This document shows, in pieces, positions 8,628 to 18,354 of a stretch of 64,000 bases of DNA. Source of the DNA: JACCZX01 sp963710675 (GTDB lineage: Bacteria; Pseudomonadota; Gammaproteobacteria; Burkholderiales; Burkholderiaceae_F). The DNA lies in NCBI GenBank assembly GCA_963710675.1, contig CAVQBE010000017.1, positions 186,001 to 250,000 of the forward strand, read 5' to 3'. The first letter of the stretch is position 1; each line of letters begins with the position of its first letter. Below the pieces are notes generated by a model. It was not told the origin of the DNA and searched no databases. It was given only the letters and a program-made list of their open reading frames with translations. The translations under genes and the position numbers were made by a program.

Positions 8628-8906
8628 CGCTGCTTCATCGCGACGCGCAAGCGTTGGGCGGCACATTCTCACTAATTGTGGGAAGGAAACACCTGGTGCG
8701 AGGCACTGTGGCAGAGCGGCTGGCGCAGATGCGCCGCCTTTGAGTCGTCGCCCGAGGAACGGAGCGCCAGCGGGTCCTTAAGGGCCTGGCTGTCTGAGCG
8801 AAGCGAGTTGCAGGCCCGCCGCTGGCGTGAGTACCGCAGTGGTCGCCACTTCAGTGGCCGACGACGTAGGCGGAGCAGCTGCGTCAGCCGCTGCTGCACG
8901 ACCCGC
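8628..8906. other. Intergenic region, no gene recognised apart from a hairpin element
   Basis: Between the convergent regulator gene and the GGDEF-EAL gene I find no protein with believable codon use. A plus-strand open frame here (8676-9215) runs mostly antisense to the GGDEF-EAL gene and is rejected. The stretch contains the large inverted repeat annotated separately and a smaller GCGCAGATGCGC palindrome near 8724. Confidence 0.6.
8765..8827. repeat. Nested inverted repeat, possible repetitive extragenic element
   Basis: Outer arms CGCCAGCGG (8765-8773) and CCGCTGGCG (8819-8827) enclose inner arms GGGCCTG (8782-8788) and CAGGCCC (8811-8817). The loop contains CTGTCTGAGCGAAGCGAG. Nine plus seven perfect pairs make a strong hairpin. 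From memory, similar TGAGCGAAGCGAG-containing sequences recur between genes in Burkholderiales, so this may be a dispersed repeat; I could not search for copies. It could also act as a transcription-stopping or RNA-stabilising structure between the convergent genes. Confidence 0.55.
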
Positions 8907-11423
8907 TTAACCGTCGCGGCCGATGAATCGATTTGCCCATCGCAGTGCTCGATCCTTTTGATTCGGCTGCTCGCCGGTCTGCTCGGTTTCGCGTGCCGGT
9001 GCTTGCTGACCGGGGCTGGGGCGCGGTGGCCCCACCACTTCGCTCTCGAGAGCGCCGAAATGCTGGCCGTTGGAGTGACCATCGGAACTGTCGCGTCCAT
9101 CGGCGACGCTCTTGTTACGAGTACGCGGGCCGAAATCGATGCGCCAGTGCGACTGACTGGTCGACGCCTTAAGCATCGACGGAAAATCGTCGCCTGGCAC
9201 CGCTGGCGAAAATAAAAAGCCCTGCATCAGCTGGCAGCCCTGATCAAACAGTCGCGTCATCTGTCCCTGAGTTTCGACTCCTTCGGCAACAACACGAAGT
9301 TTCAGGCTCTTGCTCATCGCGATAATTGCGGCAACGATCGCGGCATTATCCGAGCTCGTTTCCAGCTCCCGCACGAACGATCGGTCGATCTTCAGCGTGT
9401 CGATCGGCAATCGCTTCAGGTACGAAAGAGAGGAATAGCCTGTGCCGAAATCGTCGATCGAGATCGAAACACCGAGATCCTTCAGGGCCTGAAGCAACGG
9501 CAAAGTAGCGCTCAGGTTGTGCATCAGAACCGTTTCGGTCAACTCAAGCTCGAGCAGTCGCGGATCCAGCTTGAAGCCTTGCAGCGCGGCCTGCACGGGC
9601 TCGACCAGGTTCGCGCGCTGTATATGACGACCCGAGATGTTGACTGACACCGGAACCGGCGTGTGGCCTTGTTCGGACCAACGCACCATCTGCTCGCACA
9701 CTTCTCGAACCGCCCACTCAGTGATCGGCACGATAAGGCCGGATTCTTCGGCGACCGTGATGAATTCTGCCGGTGGCACCAGCTCGCCGCCCCGCTTCCA
9801 CCGCATCAAAGCTTCTGCACCGATGATCTGGCCGGTGACGACGTTGATCTTCGGCTGGTAGTACAAGACAAGTTCCTGCCGCTCCAGCGCTCGGTGCAAC
9901 GCAGTCTCGAGCCGCCAGCGTTCGGCAGTGGCCGTGTTCATCGCACTCGAGAACCGCAGCACCCCATTGCGACCACTGTCTTTAACCGCGTACATCGCGA
10001 TATCCGCCTTGCGCAGCAGCGTGTCGACATCGCTGCCGTCGGCCGGGTACGCAGCAAGACCAATCGATGCGGTCACAAACAATTCATGCCCTGAAAAGGT
10101 GAATGGCTTGCGCATCGTTTCGAGAATGCGCTGGGCAACCGCTTCAATCACGCTTGGCTCCGAGACATCGGTCAACAGGATCGTGAATTCGTCGCCACCG
10201 AGGCGCGCCACGCTGTTGGTATTGGTGGGCGCGGGCGCCGATTGCGAACCAGCGGCCAGGCTGCGTGTAGCCGAGCCGATCGACGGGGGCCGCACGCCCT
10301 GCGACGGTCCAGCGCGCTCAGCGGCACGCGCCACAGTATCGTTTTCGCGCACGCACTGGTAGAGCCGCTTTGCCACCTCGCGCAGCAATTGATCGCCAAC
10401 CTGATGGCCGAGCGTGTCATTGATCTGCTTGAATCGGTCGAGGTCGATAAACAGCACGCCGACCGCCGTGCCGCTGGTGCGCGCCCGCTCGAGCGCAGAG
10501 CCAAACTGATCACGAAAGAAGCGACGATTCGGCAACCCCGTCAGACTGTCGTAGTTGGCAAGCTGCCGAATTTGATCTTCTGCATGTTTGCGTTCGGTGA
10601 TGTCCTGTATGACGCCATGCACCGCGACAGCGCGGCCTCCTTCGTCGCGATCGACCTCGGCTTCGATATGCACGACCCTGATCTGTCCGTTTGGCCGAGC
10701 GATCCGACATTCGAACTTCATCTGTCCGGTGCCGGCAAGCGCTTCGCGAAACAGCATCTCAATGCGCGCGCGTTCGTCTTCAACCGCGCGCGACCAGACG
10801 AACCAGTCGGCCAGCCCATCTTCCTGCTGCGGCAGTCCGGCGATTGGGAAACACTCCTCGGACAGCTTGACCCAGCGTGCCGCGATGTTCCACTCCCAGC
10901 TTCCCAGACGTGCAATGCGTTGCGCCTTGGTTAGCTTGGAACGACTCTCGGCAAGCTCTTCGCGCATCCGCGACGCGCGAATCATGTAGCGCAGCCGCTC
11001 GGACAGCAGAGTCCATTGCGATGTACTCTTGACAAAAAAGTCGGTGGCTCCCGCTTCGTACGCGCGCGCAATCGAAGACTCGTCGTCCAGACCGGTCAGC
11101 ATCAGCACCGGCACGTGTTCGCCGCCGGTCAGCCGCCGCAGTCGTTCGCACGTTTCGAAGCCATCGATATCCGGCATCAGCGCATCGAGCACCACGACGT
11201 CGGGCTGGTTTTCAGCAAACAACTCGAGCGCAGACCACCACCGTCGGCCTCGATCACGCGCCACTGACGTTCTGCCAATGCCGAAGCGGTCAGCAGGCGC
11301 GCGACCGGATCATCATCGACCAGCAGCACCAGATCGTTGCGCGATTCGATCGCGGGCTCGCCTCGCCTTCGCGCCGGTTGGCCATCGCCCCCCACCGCCT
11401 GTGTGGTCCTTGCTGTCGCTCAT
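8907..11423 (-). CDS. REC-PAS-GGDEF-EAL cyclic-di-GMP signalling protein (frame-disrupted 5' end)
   Basis: Cytoplasmic response regulator that makes and/or degrades c-di-GMP. Domain order: receiver (LLVDDDPVARLLTASAL, acceptor in VVLDALMPDIDGFE), a PAS fold ending VIQDITERKHAE, a diguanylate cyclase domain with intact RLGGDEF, and an EAL phosphodiesterase domain with GAEALMRW, SIDDFGTGYSSL and VAEGVET. About 39 in-frame residues are inserted just before GGDEF. The receiver is split by a break near 11230, and a second break is likely at the six-C run at 11388-11393, which separates the ATG at 11423 from the rest. It starts 18 bp behind the hybrid kinase, so the kinase probably phosphorylates it. 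Confidence 0.85.
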
Positions 11424-11441
11424 CGATCGATCCATCAATTG

Positions 11442-14400
11442 CTAGGCTAGTGTTTCGCTGACGTTTGGGGCAGTGAAGTCAGCGGGCAGCGAAATCTGGA
11501 GTCGGCGGCCATGCAATACTTGCAGCGCTTGCACCTGTTCGGGCCACTCAAGCGGCCGGCCATCCTGTGTCCAGCGGCATGCGCCGCTCGCATGCAGCGT
11601 TTCGATCGCACGCAAAACGGTGTGACAGCAGCGTCGCGCCCACGATTGGCACTCGACGACTTCAGCGTATGGGTGGCATGTCTGAGCGCTGTCACGGGGT
11701 CGCGGTGTGCCATGCCAGCTCGGCATCGGCCATCAGCTTCGTCGCGGTTGAGGTATAGGTTTCGATCAACCGTTCGAGCAGACGTGCCGCACCGCGCTGT
11801 TCCATCTGCCGAATGCGCTCGATGATCGGTCATGTCGAGCACCTGGCTTCGCCCTCATCCACGACCGGCTCGCGTTGCGCGCGCGGTGCGTGCCGACCGG
11901 CTTCGGCGCACGCGGCGCGTTCCCTGCTCAGGGCCGCGTCCAGGCGCGCGAGCAATGCGTCGATCTGCTGCTGCTTAAATGGTTTCGCCAGATATTCGTC
12001 AAAGCCCGCCGCCAGGCAACGCTCCTGATCGCCCGCCAGCGCATTCGCCGTCAATGCAACAATCGGCGTATCGAGCGCGCGTTTCGAAGTCGGCATGCAA
12101 AGCGGATCGAAAACGGCGCACCGCTTCGAACCCGTCCATCTCCGGCATCTGACAGTCCATGAAGACGATGTCGAACGCATGCGATCGAAGCGCGTTCAGC
12201 GCTTCGCGGCCGTTGTCGGCCAGGCGGATCTCGCAGCCCAGGTCACGCAGCATTGCGCGCACCACTTCCTGATTGACCACGATTGTCTTCGGCCACCAGC
12301 ACTTTCGCACGAAGCCCTTTGCCCACCGTTGTCAACGCGCGATTGAGGCCGTTTCGCGCGACAGCGATTTGGCAAGCGCCTGCAGCAACTCGTGCTGGCG
12401 CACCGGTTTGGTCAGGTATTGATCGACGCCATTTTCGTAGGCGAGCTGCGCTTCGTTACCACTCGCTAGCGACGTCAGCATCACCATTTTCACGGCGGCC
12501 AGCTGGCGGTCACTGCGCAGCGTGGCGGCCATCGTCAAGCCGTCCATGATCGGCATTTTCATGTCGATGACTGCAATATCGAATGGCGTTCCGGCGCGCG
12601 CGGCGGCGCGCATCAGCTCCAGCGCGGTGGCACCGTGATCGGCCGTCGCAACCTCCATCTCGACGGCCTTTAGCTGCATCTCGAGAATGTTGCGATTGGT
12701 CGGATTGTCCTCGACCAGGATCACGCGGCGACCGCGCAGCTGCTGCAGATTAAGCGGCGGGCGCAACTGCCTCGTGCACCGCTTGCCAACGGAACGTCGA
12801 AGCGGAAGGTCGAGCCTTCGCCGAAGTGGCTTTCGACGCTGATCGAGCCTCCCATCAGCTCCACCAGCTGCTTGCTGATTGCAAGCCCCAGACCGGTGCC
12901 ACCATAGCGCCGCGACATCGACTGATCGGCCTGCATGAACACCGTGAAGAGCCTCTGCAATGCCTCTGCACGCAAACCAATTCCGGTGTCGCGCACTTCG
13001 AAACGAACCCGATGCAGATCGCCTTCCGCCTGCGCGCTGACCGTAACGACGATCTCGCCGGTCTCGGTGAATTTCAGCGCGTTGCCGACGAGATTGGTCA
13101 GCACCTGGCGGATACGCGTCGGATCACCTTTCGCAATCGTCGGAACTTCGGGTCCTATGCACGAAGCAAGCTCGATTCGCTTCTGATGTGCGCGCGGCGC
13201 CAGCATCTCGAATACGTCTTCGACCATCGTGCGCAGATTGAAGTCGACCGATTCAAGCTCGAACTTGCCTGCCTCGATCTTCGAGAAGTCCAGGATGTCG
13301 TTGATAATTTCGAGCAGCGTCTCGCCCGAGCGATAAACCGCATCGGCAAAGCGCCGCTGCTTGTCGCTAAGCGCAGTCCCCAGCAGCAACTCGGTCATTC
13401 CGAGTACGCCATTCATCGGCGTGCGAATTTCATGACTCATGTTTGCGAGAAACTGCGACTTCGCGCGACTGGCCGACTCGGCAATTTCCTTCGCGTCGCG
13501 CAGCACACGCTCGCTTTCTTTCGTGTCGGTGATGTTCTCCAGCATCGTCAGGCGAAAACTCTCGCCGCTGGCATCGCAGAACCGCACACTGTGACCTCGG
13601 ACCCACACCACTGCGCCGTCGCCCTTCAGCATGCGTCGCTCGAACGTGAACTGCGCGCGCTCCGTGGATCCGTCCATCTCGTTGCGCAGCGCATAGGCGG
13701 CATCGATTTCGTCGGGATGGATGAATGTGATCGGATCCTTGCCGATGATCTGATCGATCGTGTAGCCAAGCATGCGTGTATGCGCCGCGTTGGCGCGCAC
13801 GATCCGGTGGTCGGACGACACGATTGTCGAAGGCACGGGTGATTCATCGAACAGCGCGCGGAAATATTCGGCGCTCTCGCGCAGGGTCGCTTCGATGCGT
13901 TTGCGCTCGGTGATGTCTGGGCTGATCAGCGCGTATTGAAAATAGCGACCCTGATCGTCGCGCAGCGGCTGTCCTTCGACTTCGAGCACACGTTGCTCGC
14001 CCGAACGCGCGCGCGCAACGAACTCGATCTTGCACGGCTCGCCGCGCACAACGGCTTCTGCCATTCGCCTGATCGCACCGGGATCGGTTGATTTACCGCG
14101 CATCAGCCTGTGGGCGCGTCGGCCTCGCATCTCCTGCATGCCGATGCCGGAAAAGCGCATCACCGCGTCGTTTGCCCATTCGATGCATCCGGCTGTGTCC
14201 AGTATCAGCACCATCTGCTCGGTGCGCGATGCGACCATCGCAAGCCGGCTTGCTTCAACTTCACGCTGGCGCAACTCACGCTCGGCGCGCTGCCGCTCTG
14301 CGACGCGCGAAAGCTCGGCACCAATCGACTCGACCAGCTCGAGCAGCGCATTGGTCGCCTCGACGCGATGATCGCTGTAGAACTCGATAAACGCGGCGAC

Positions 14401-16006
14401 GTGCCCGTGCGCCATGACCGGAATGACGACACCGGTCTGCAATCCGGCCGCCAACGCAACGTCAAGCCGGTTCCAATCGGTCATTCGCGACAAGTCGGAG
14501 ACCCAGTTGGCCACGCCGGACAGATAGGCGCGACCAATCATGTGACTCGGCGACGGCACGATCGCAATGCCATTGCTGGTCTCGATGAACTCGCGAAAGC
14601 GATCGGGCTCACGAGTGAACCACAACGAACGCGGTGGCAAGCTGCGGTCTTCCGCGTAGTCCGGTAGCAATGCCACCCGGCCCAGCGGCCACTCCAGATA
14701 GTTGCCAATTTCGTTCAGCGCACGCTCCAGCGTCCGCTCGACTGACTCGGATTCGTTGGCCGCTGCGGCCAGACCGCGCAGCAGCCGCATCAGTGCATAT
14801 TGGCGCTGCAATTCGAGACTGCCCTGCAACTCGGTCATATGCGCTTGCGACAGCCGCTCCGAGTGCGAGAGCAGAGCGCTGGTCATCGCATCGAACGATC
14901 CCACCAGAGAGTCGAGTTCGTCTCCCTTGGGCGGTGTAGCGAGACCGGCATAGCGCAGCGACAGCTCTTCCGCGCGTTCCGTCAGCGCCTTGATCGGTCG
15001 AATCAAGTGCCGTGTCAGATAGATGCCGGCAATGATCGTCGCCAGAATCGTGAACAACACTACGGCGCCGAACGAGCGGCTCGAATCCGACAGCGTTTCG
15101 TATGCCATCGTGTTGGGCACCGTCACCGCCACCGACATCGGCTCGTCGCCGATCGGCAGTGGGCGAAGCGACAGGTCTTCGCTGCCGTCCAGCGCAATGT
15201 GCGTCGTTGCACCAGTGCGCACGCTGGGCCGCGCCTTCTGCAGCCAGAGGCGGTCTTCCGGCGGCACGCTTGCCACCAGTACGCGGTCCTGTGCGACTAC
15301 AGCGACTTCAACGCCCAGCCGATTTGCGAGTTGATCCAGATACTGTTCGCCGATCAGCCGCTCGACGACGACGGCGCCGATAATGCGATTGCCGTTAACG
15401 ACCGGCACCACCGCGCGGATCGAAAGCCCCTGCAGGCGCTCGATCACGTTGATGCTTTCCTGCCCGCGCAGCGCTTCGGCCACCCCTACCGGAGCGTCCT
15501 CGTTGGTCAATCGAAGAATGCCGCCCTCACCGGTGCGCTCGATCAGCGTGCCACGCAGATCGTGCACTTCAATCAGGCCGACGCCAGCGTTTCTGCCTTC
15601 CTTCTGCGCCCATTCGCGCACCGCGCGAGCGGAGTCGACCTTTTGCGAAAGCGCCGCCACCAGATCACTGCGCTCGGCCAAGCGCGCGCGCGCTGCGCTC
15701 GACGGCCGCATAATCGGCAACGATTGTCGATTCAACCAAGCGTGCTGCACGCGCACCGCGCGTCTGCTGCTCCACCAGGAACTGCCGCTCGGTGCTCTGG
15801 TGATGGAAGTAGTAGCTGATGCCAACCGTCCAGCCAGCCACCAGCACGAGTACTCCGATCAGTGGCCATGCAATGGATCGAAAGCGCGATGGTGTTACCG
15901 GCAGCCGATGCAGGACACTGGTCGCAACTGCGCCCTTGCCGCGACCACTGCGCCGATCGATACGCGGACCCAGGCGATTCGCCAGCCAGGAAAAACGCGG
16001 CAGCAT
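11442..16006 (-). CDS. Giant hybrid sensor kinase, CACHE-like/HAMP/GAF/PAS-PAS/kinase/REC-REC/Hpt (frame-disrupted)
   Basis: About 1,520 residues reconstructed over several frame breaks. Order: basic N-terminus from ATG 16006, membrane helix (WPLIGVLVLVAGWTVGISYY), periplasmic sensor of roughly 250 residues, second helix (GAVVLFTILATIIAGIYL), HAMP, GAF, two PAS domains, HisKA with FLANMSHEIRTPMNGVLGM, ATPase with GDPTRIRQVLTNLVGNALKF and GTGLGLAIS, receiver 1 (VIDMKMPIMDG), receiver 2 (FMDCQMPEMDGFE) and an Hpt domain (HATHTLKSSSAN). This is a BarA/EvgS-like four-step phosphorelay. Breaks lie near 15700 (in a GC repeat), 12750, 12310, 12110 and in the Hpt region; all domains remain recognisable. 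It is divergent from the kinase at 16195. Confidence 0.85.
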
Positions 16007-16194
16007 GCGGTCAAATGGCAAGTGAAGTCCTGCAGGGAAGCGAATATCGAACACGCAGGCTAGTGCGTAATGCTGATTGGCACCCCCTCGAAAAAGGTGC
16101 CGTTCGAATGGCATTTCCCGAGCGGCCTGAAGCAGACCTAACGGGGCGCACCTGCATCTCGCTTCCAATGGCCCGATGCTGCACAATCGCCGCG

Positions 16195-17253
16195 ATGCAT
16201 TGGCATAAAAACAGTGACTTGCGCATGGGGCGTGTCTGGCTTGGCACGCTGGTCGCGGCGAACACGCCGTCTGTCGCCTGGGCGAGCGCCGCAGGTCGGC
16301 CGGACACTGCGCAGCTATTGGCCGCCGTCTGTGTCGGCGCGCTGATCGTGCTGGTGGCGGTAGCGATTGCGCAGCGCCGGCGCACGCCTGCATCGCCCGC
16401 GGCCGAACCGCCGAACGCGCCTCGCACGTCGGACGCAACCGAAAGCCGAATCAGTCAACTACAAACCGCGCTTGACGGTCGCGAGCGCGAGTTAGCCGAG
16501 CGCACGCGTGAGCTCGCCGGGCGCCTGCGCGAACTCGATAACGCCGGGCGCGAGCTGGATAGCCTCGCGCACTCGGTGTCACACGACTTGCGCGCGCCGC
16601 TGCGTGTGGTCGACGGTTTCGCAACGATCGTGCTCGAAGACTACGGCGACCGCGGCAAGCCTCTCGACGACCTGGGGCGTGACCATTTGCGTCGCATCGT
16701 TGCCGCCAGCCAGCGCATGAATTCGATGATCGACACCCTGCTCAATTTGTCTCGCATGACAAGCCGCGAATTGGCAAGCGAAAAGGTCGATCTTTCTCAG
16801 ATCGCGCGCGAGCTGGCTGATGACCTGCGCGATGACATGCGACTCCGTGAACCAGCGCGCTCGATCGAATTCGTTATCGAGCCTGGTTTGAAGGTCGACG
16901 GTGACCCGACGCTACTGCGCCTGGTGCTGCAAAACTTGCTGGGCAATGCGGCCAAGTTCAGCGCAAGGAGTCGCGATGCGCGCGTTGAGTTCGGCCGCAA
17001 TGAAGCGAGCGCATCCGCCGAGTTTTTCGTGCGCGACAACGGCGCCGGTTTCGACATGCGCTTTGCCGAAAAAATGTTCGGTATGTTTCAGCGGCTGCAT
17101 AGTGCAAATGAATTTCCTGGCACTGGCGTCGGCCTCGCGACGGTACAAAAGATCATCCAGCGCCATGGCGGTCGCGTGTGGGCCGAAGCCGTGCCGGCAC
17201 CGGCCGAAGGCCACGGGGCGACCTTTTACTTTACTTTGTGGGAGAAGGTCTAG
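16195..17253 (+). CDS. Membrane histidine kinase with phytochrome-type kinase core
   Basis: About 352 residues from the ATG at 16195; the ATG at 16225 would give a more typical hydrophobic leader. One membrane helix (TAQLLAAVCVGALIVLVAVAI) is followed by a long Arg/Glu-rich coiled coil, then HisKA with SLAHSVSHDLRAPLRVVDGF and an ATPase with LQNLLGNAAKFS, VRDNGAGFD and GTGVGLATV. There is almost no periplasmic domain, so the coiled coil or a partner must supply the signal. No regulator is encoded in the same direction; the neighbouring REC proteins are candidates. Frame intact. Confidence 0.85.
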   Translation: MHWHKNSDLRMGRVWLGTLVAANTPSVAWASAAGRPDTAQLLAAVCVGALIVLVAVAIAQRRRTPASPAAEPPNAPRTSDATESRISQLQTALDGRERELAERTRELAGRLRELDNAGRELDSLAHSVSHDLRAPLRVVDGFATIVLEDYGDRGKPLDDLGRDHLRRIVAASQRMNSMIDTLLNLSRMTSRELASEKVDLSQIARELADDLRDDMRLREPARSIEFVIEPGLKVDGDPTLLRLVLQNLLGNAAKFSARSRDARVEFGRNEASASAEFFVRDNGAGFDMRFAEKMFGMFQRLHSANEFPGTGVGLATVQKIIQRHGGRVWAEAVPAPAEGHGATFYFTLWEKV

Positions 17254-17258
17254 GTAGA

Positions 17259-17666
17259 CTATTGCAACTTCCACACAGCGTCGCACGCAGTACATCGGAC
17301 GCTTAGCCAGTGCGGACGCCCCGCTTCAGGAGGATCGTCAGCGTTCGACGTTTCCTGCGCCAATACCTTGAATTTGCCCCACGCTTTGCACTGCGGACAG
17401 GTTGCTGCTTCGGCGAAGTGCTCGGCGCGCGCCAGCAATACTCCAAAGCGGCGCCATGCCACCACCAACAGCGTTCCTCCCGCTGCGGCAGCGATCAAGA
17501 TGACCACGTAACGGATACCGGCTTCAACGTTACTGAGCAACTCCAAGCCGGACAGCAGGAAAATCAGTGCAACGAATCCAAGCGCCAGATAGGCGTGGCT
17601 CTCAATCAATTGCCGTTCATACCAACGTCGAAAGCCGTGCCGCTCGATATAGCGCGTGACCTGCAT
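17259..17666 (-). CDS. Small membrane protein with C-terminal zinc-ribbon motif
   Basis: 135 residues, unrecognised family. Two adjacent hydrophobic helices (AYLALGFVALIFLLSGLELL and IRYVVILIAAAAGGTLLVVAW) are followed by a soluble tail with two paired cysteines, CPQC and CTAC, about 40 residues apart, which suggests a zinc ribbon. It is the last gene of a minus-strand unit, 12 bp behind the ANTAR regulator, and converges on the kinase at 16195 with five bases between stops. Co-transcription suggests a role in the same signalling system, but this is inference. Confidence 0.7.
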   Translation of the reverse strand: MQVTRYIERHGFRRWYERQLIESHAYLALGFVALIFLLSGLELLSNVEAGIRYVVILIAAAAGGTLLVVAWRRFGVLLARAEHFAEAATCPQCKAWGKFKVLAQETSNADDPPEAGRPHWLSVRCTACDAVWKLQ

Positions 17667-17678
17667 TCGGACGCACGG

Positions 17679-18263
17679 TTAATGACGAATCGAATTCAGG
17701 CGATTCGCTGCCTCGACCATGTTCGTGGCCAACTCAGCGACCTGCTTGCCTTCGGCTTTGGCCTGCGCTTGCAGAGCTTCTAGAGCGCGCGCGTCATCCA
17801 GACGCAGGCGTTCCATCAAAATGCCGATTGCAACCAGCTCGTCGCGCGCGGCTTCACTTGAAGGCTTGGCTGGCTGCGTCGCCTTTTCGTCTCCCGACCG
17901 GGACAGAGCTGCGCGTACCGCCGGAACGATCTGCCGGACGTCGACCGGCTTGACCAGGTAGCCTAGGGCGCCCATCTTCATCGCCTCGTCGACGATGTCG
18001 CTGTCGCCAAAGGCCGATAGAAACATGAAACCCGTATCCGTATTCGCCGCCAGATAACGGGCGACGTCCATGCCCGATTTTCCCTGCATGCGCATGTCGA
18101 GAATTGCGAGCCGCGGCTTGTGCTTCCGTGCCAGCAGAATCGCATCATCACCGTTGTCTGTCTCGATGACTTCGAGGCCGGCTTGCTTAAGGCCGGCAAC
18201 CAAGGTGGCAAGCACTAAGCGGTCGTCATCGACGACCATTACCAGTGGCGGGGTTTCGTTCAT
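17679..18263 (-). CDS. Response regulator with ANTAR RNA-binding output domain
   Basis: 194 residues from ATG 18263 (MNETPPLVMVVDDDRL); an upstream in-frame start exists at 18317 but the receiver fits the shorter form. The receiver's acceptor is in LAILDMRMQGKSGMD and the switch Lys is in YLVKPVDV. After a linker comes an ANTAR domain (ELVAIGILMERLRLDDARAL, then a helix ending AANRLNSI). ANTAR proteins bind paired hairpins in RNA and prevent transcription termination when phosphorylated; partner kinases are often of the HisKA_2 class, as is the gene upstream. It lies 91 bp behind that kinase. Confidence 0.88.
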   Translation of the reverse strand: MNETPPLVMVVDDDRLVLATLVAGLKQAGLEVIETDNGDDAILLARKHKPRLAILDMRMQGKSGMDVARYLAANTDTGFMFLSAFGDSDIVDEAMKMGALGYLVKPVDVRQIVPAVRAALSRSGDEKATQPAKPSSEAARDELVAIGILMERLRLDDARALEALQAQAKAEGKQVAELATNMVEAANRLNSIRH

Positions 18264-18354
18264 CTCATATGCAGTTGGGTCCAACGTGACCGGCCAACGA
18301 AGCGCCGACAGGATCACGGCTGTCGCATGCTCTCAGTTTCACTCTTCCCTGAAC

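Noticed and set aside
8676..9215. Plus-strand frame containing SLRAWLSERSEL
   Set aside because: It is the translation of the hairpin element and then runs antisense to the GGDEF-EAL gene.
12826..15819. Long plus-strand open frames (338 and 339 codons) opposite the hybrid kinase
   Set aside because: They lie antisense to clear kinase domains, have no recognisable domain and unnatural His/Arg/Gln-rich composition, as expected from GC-rich shadow frames.
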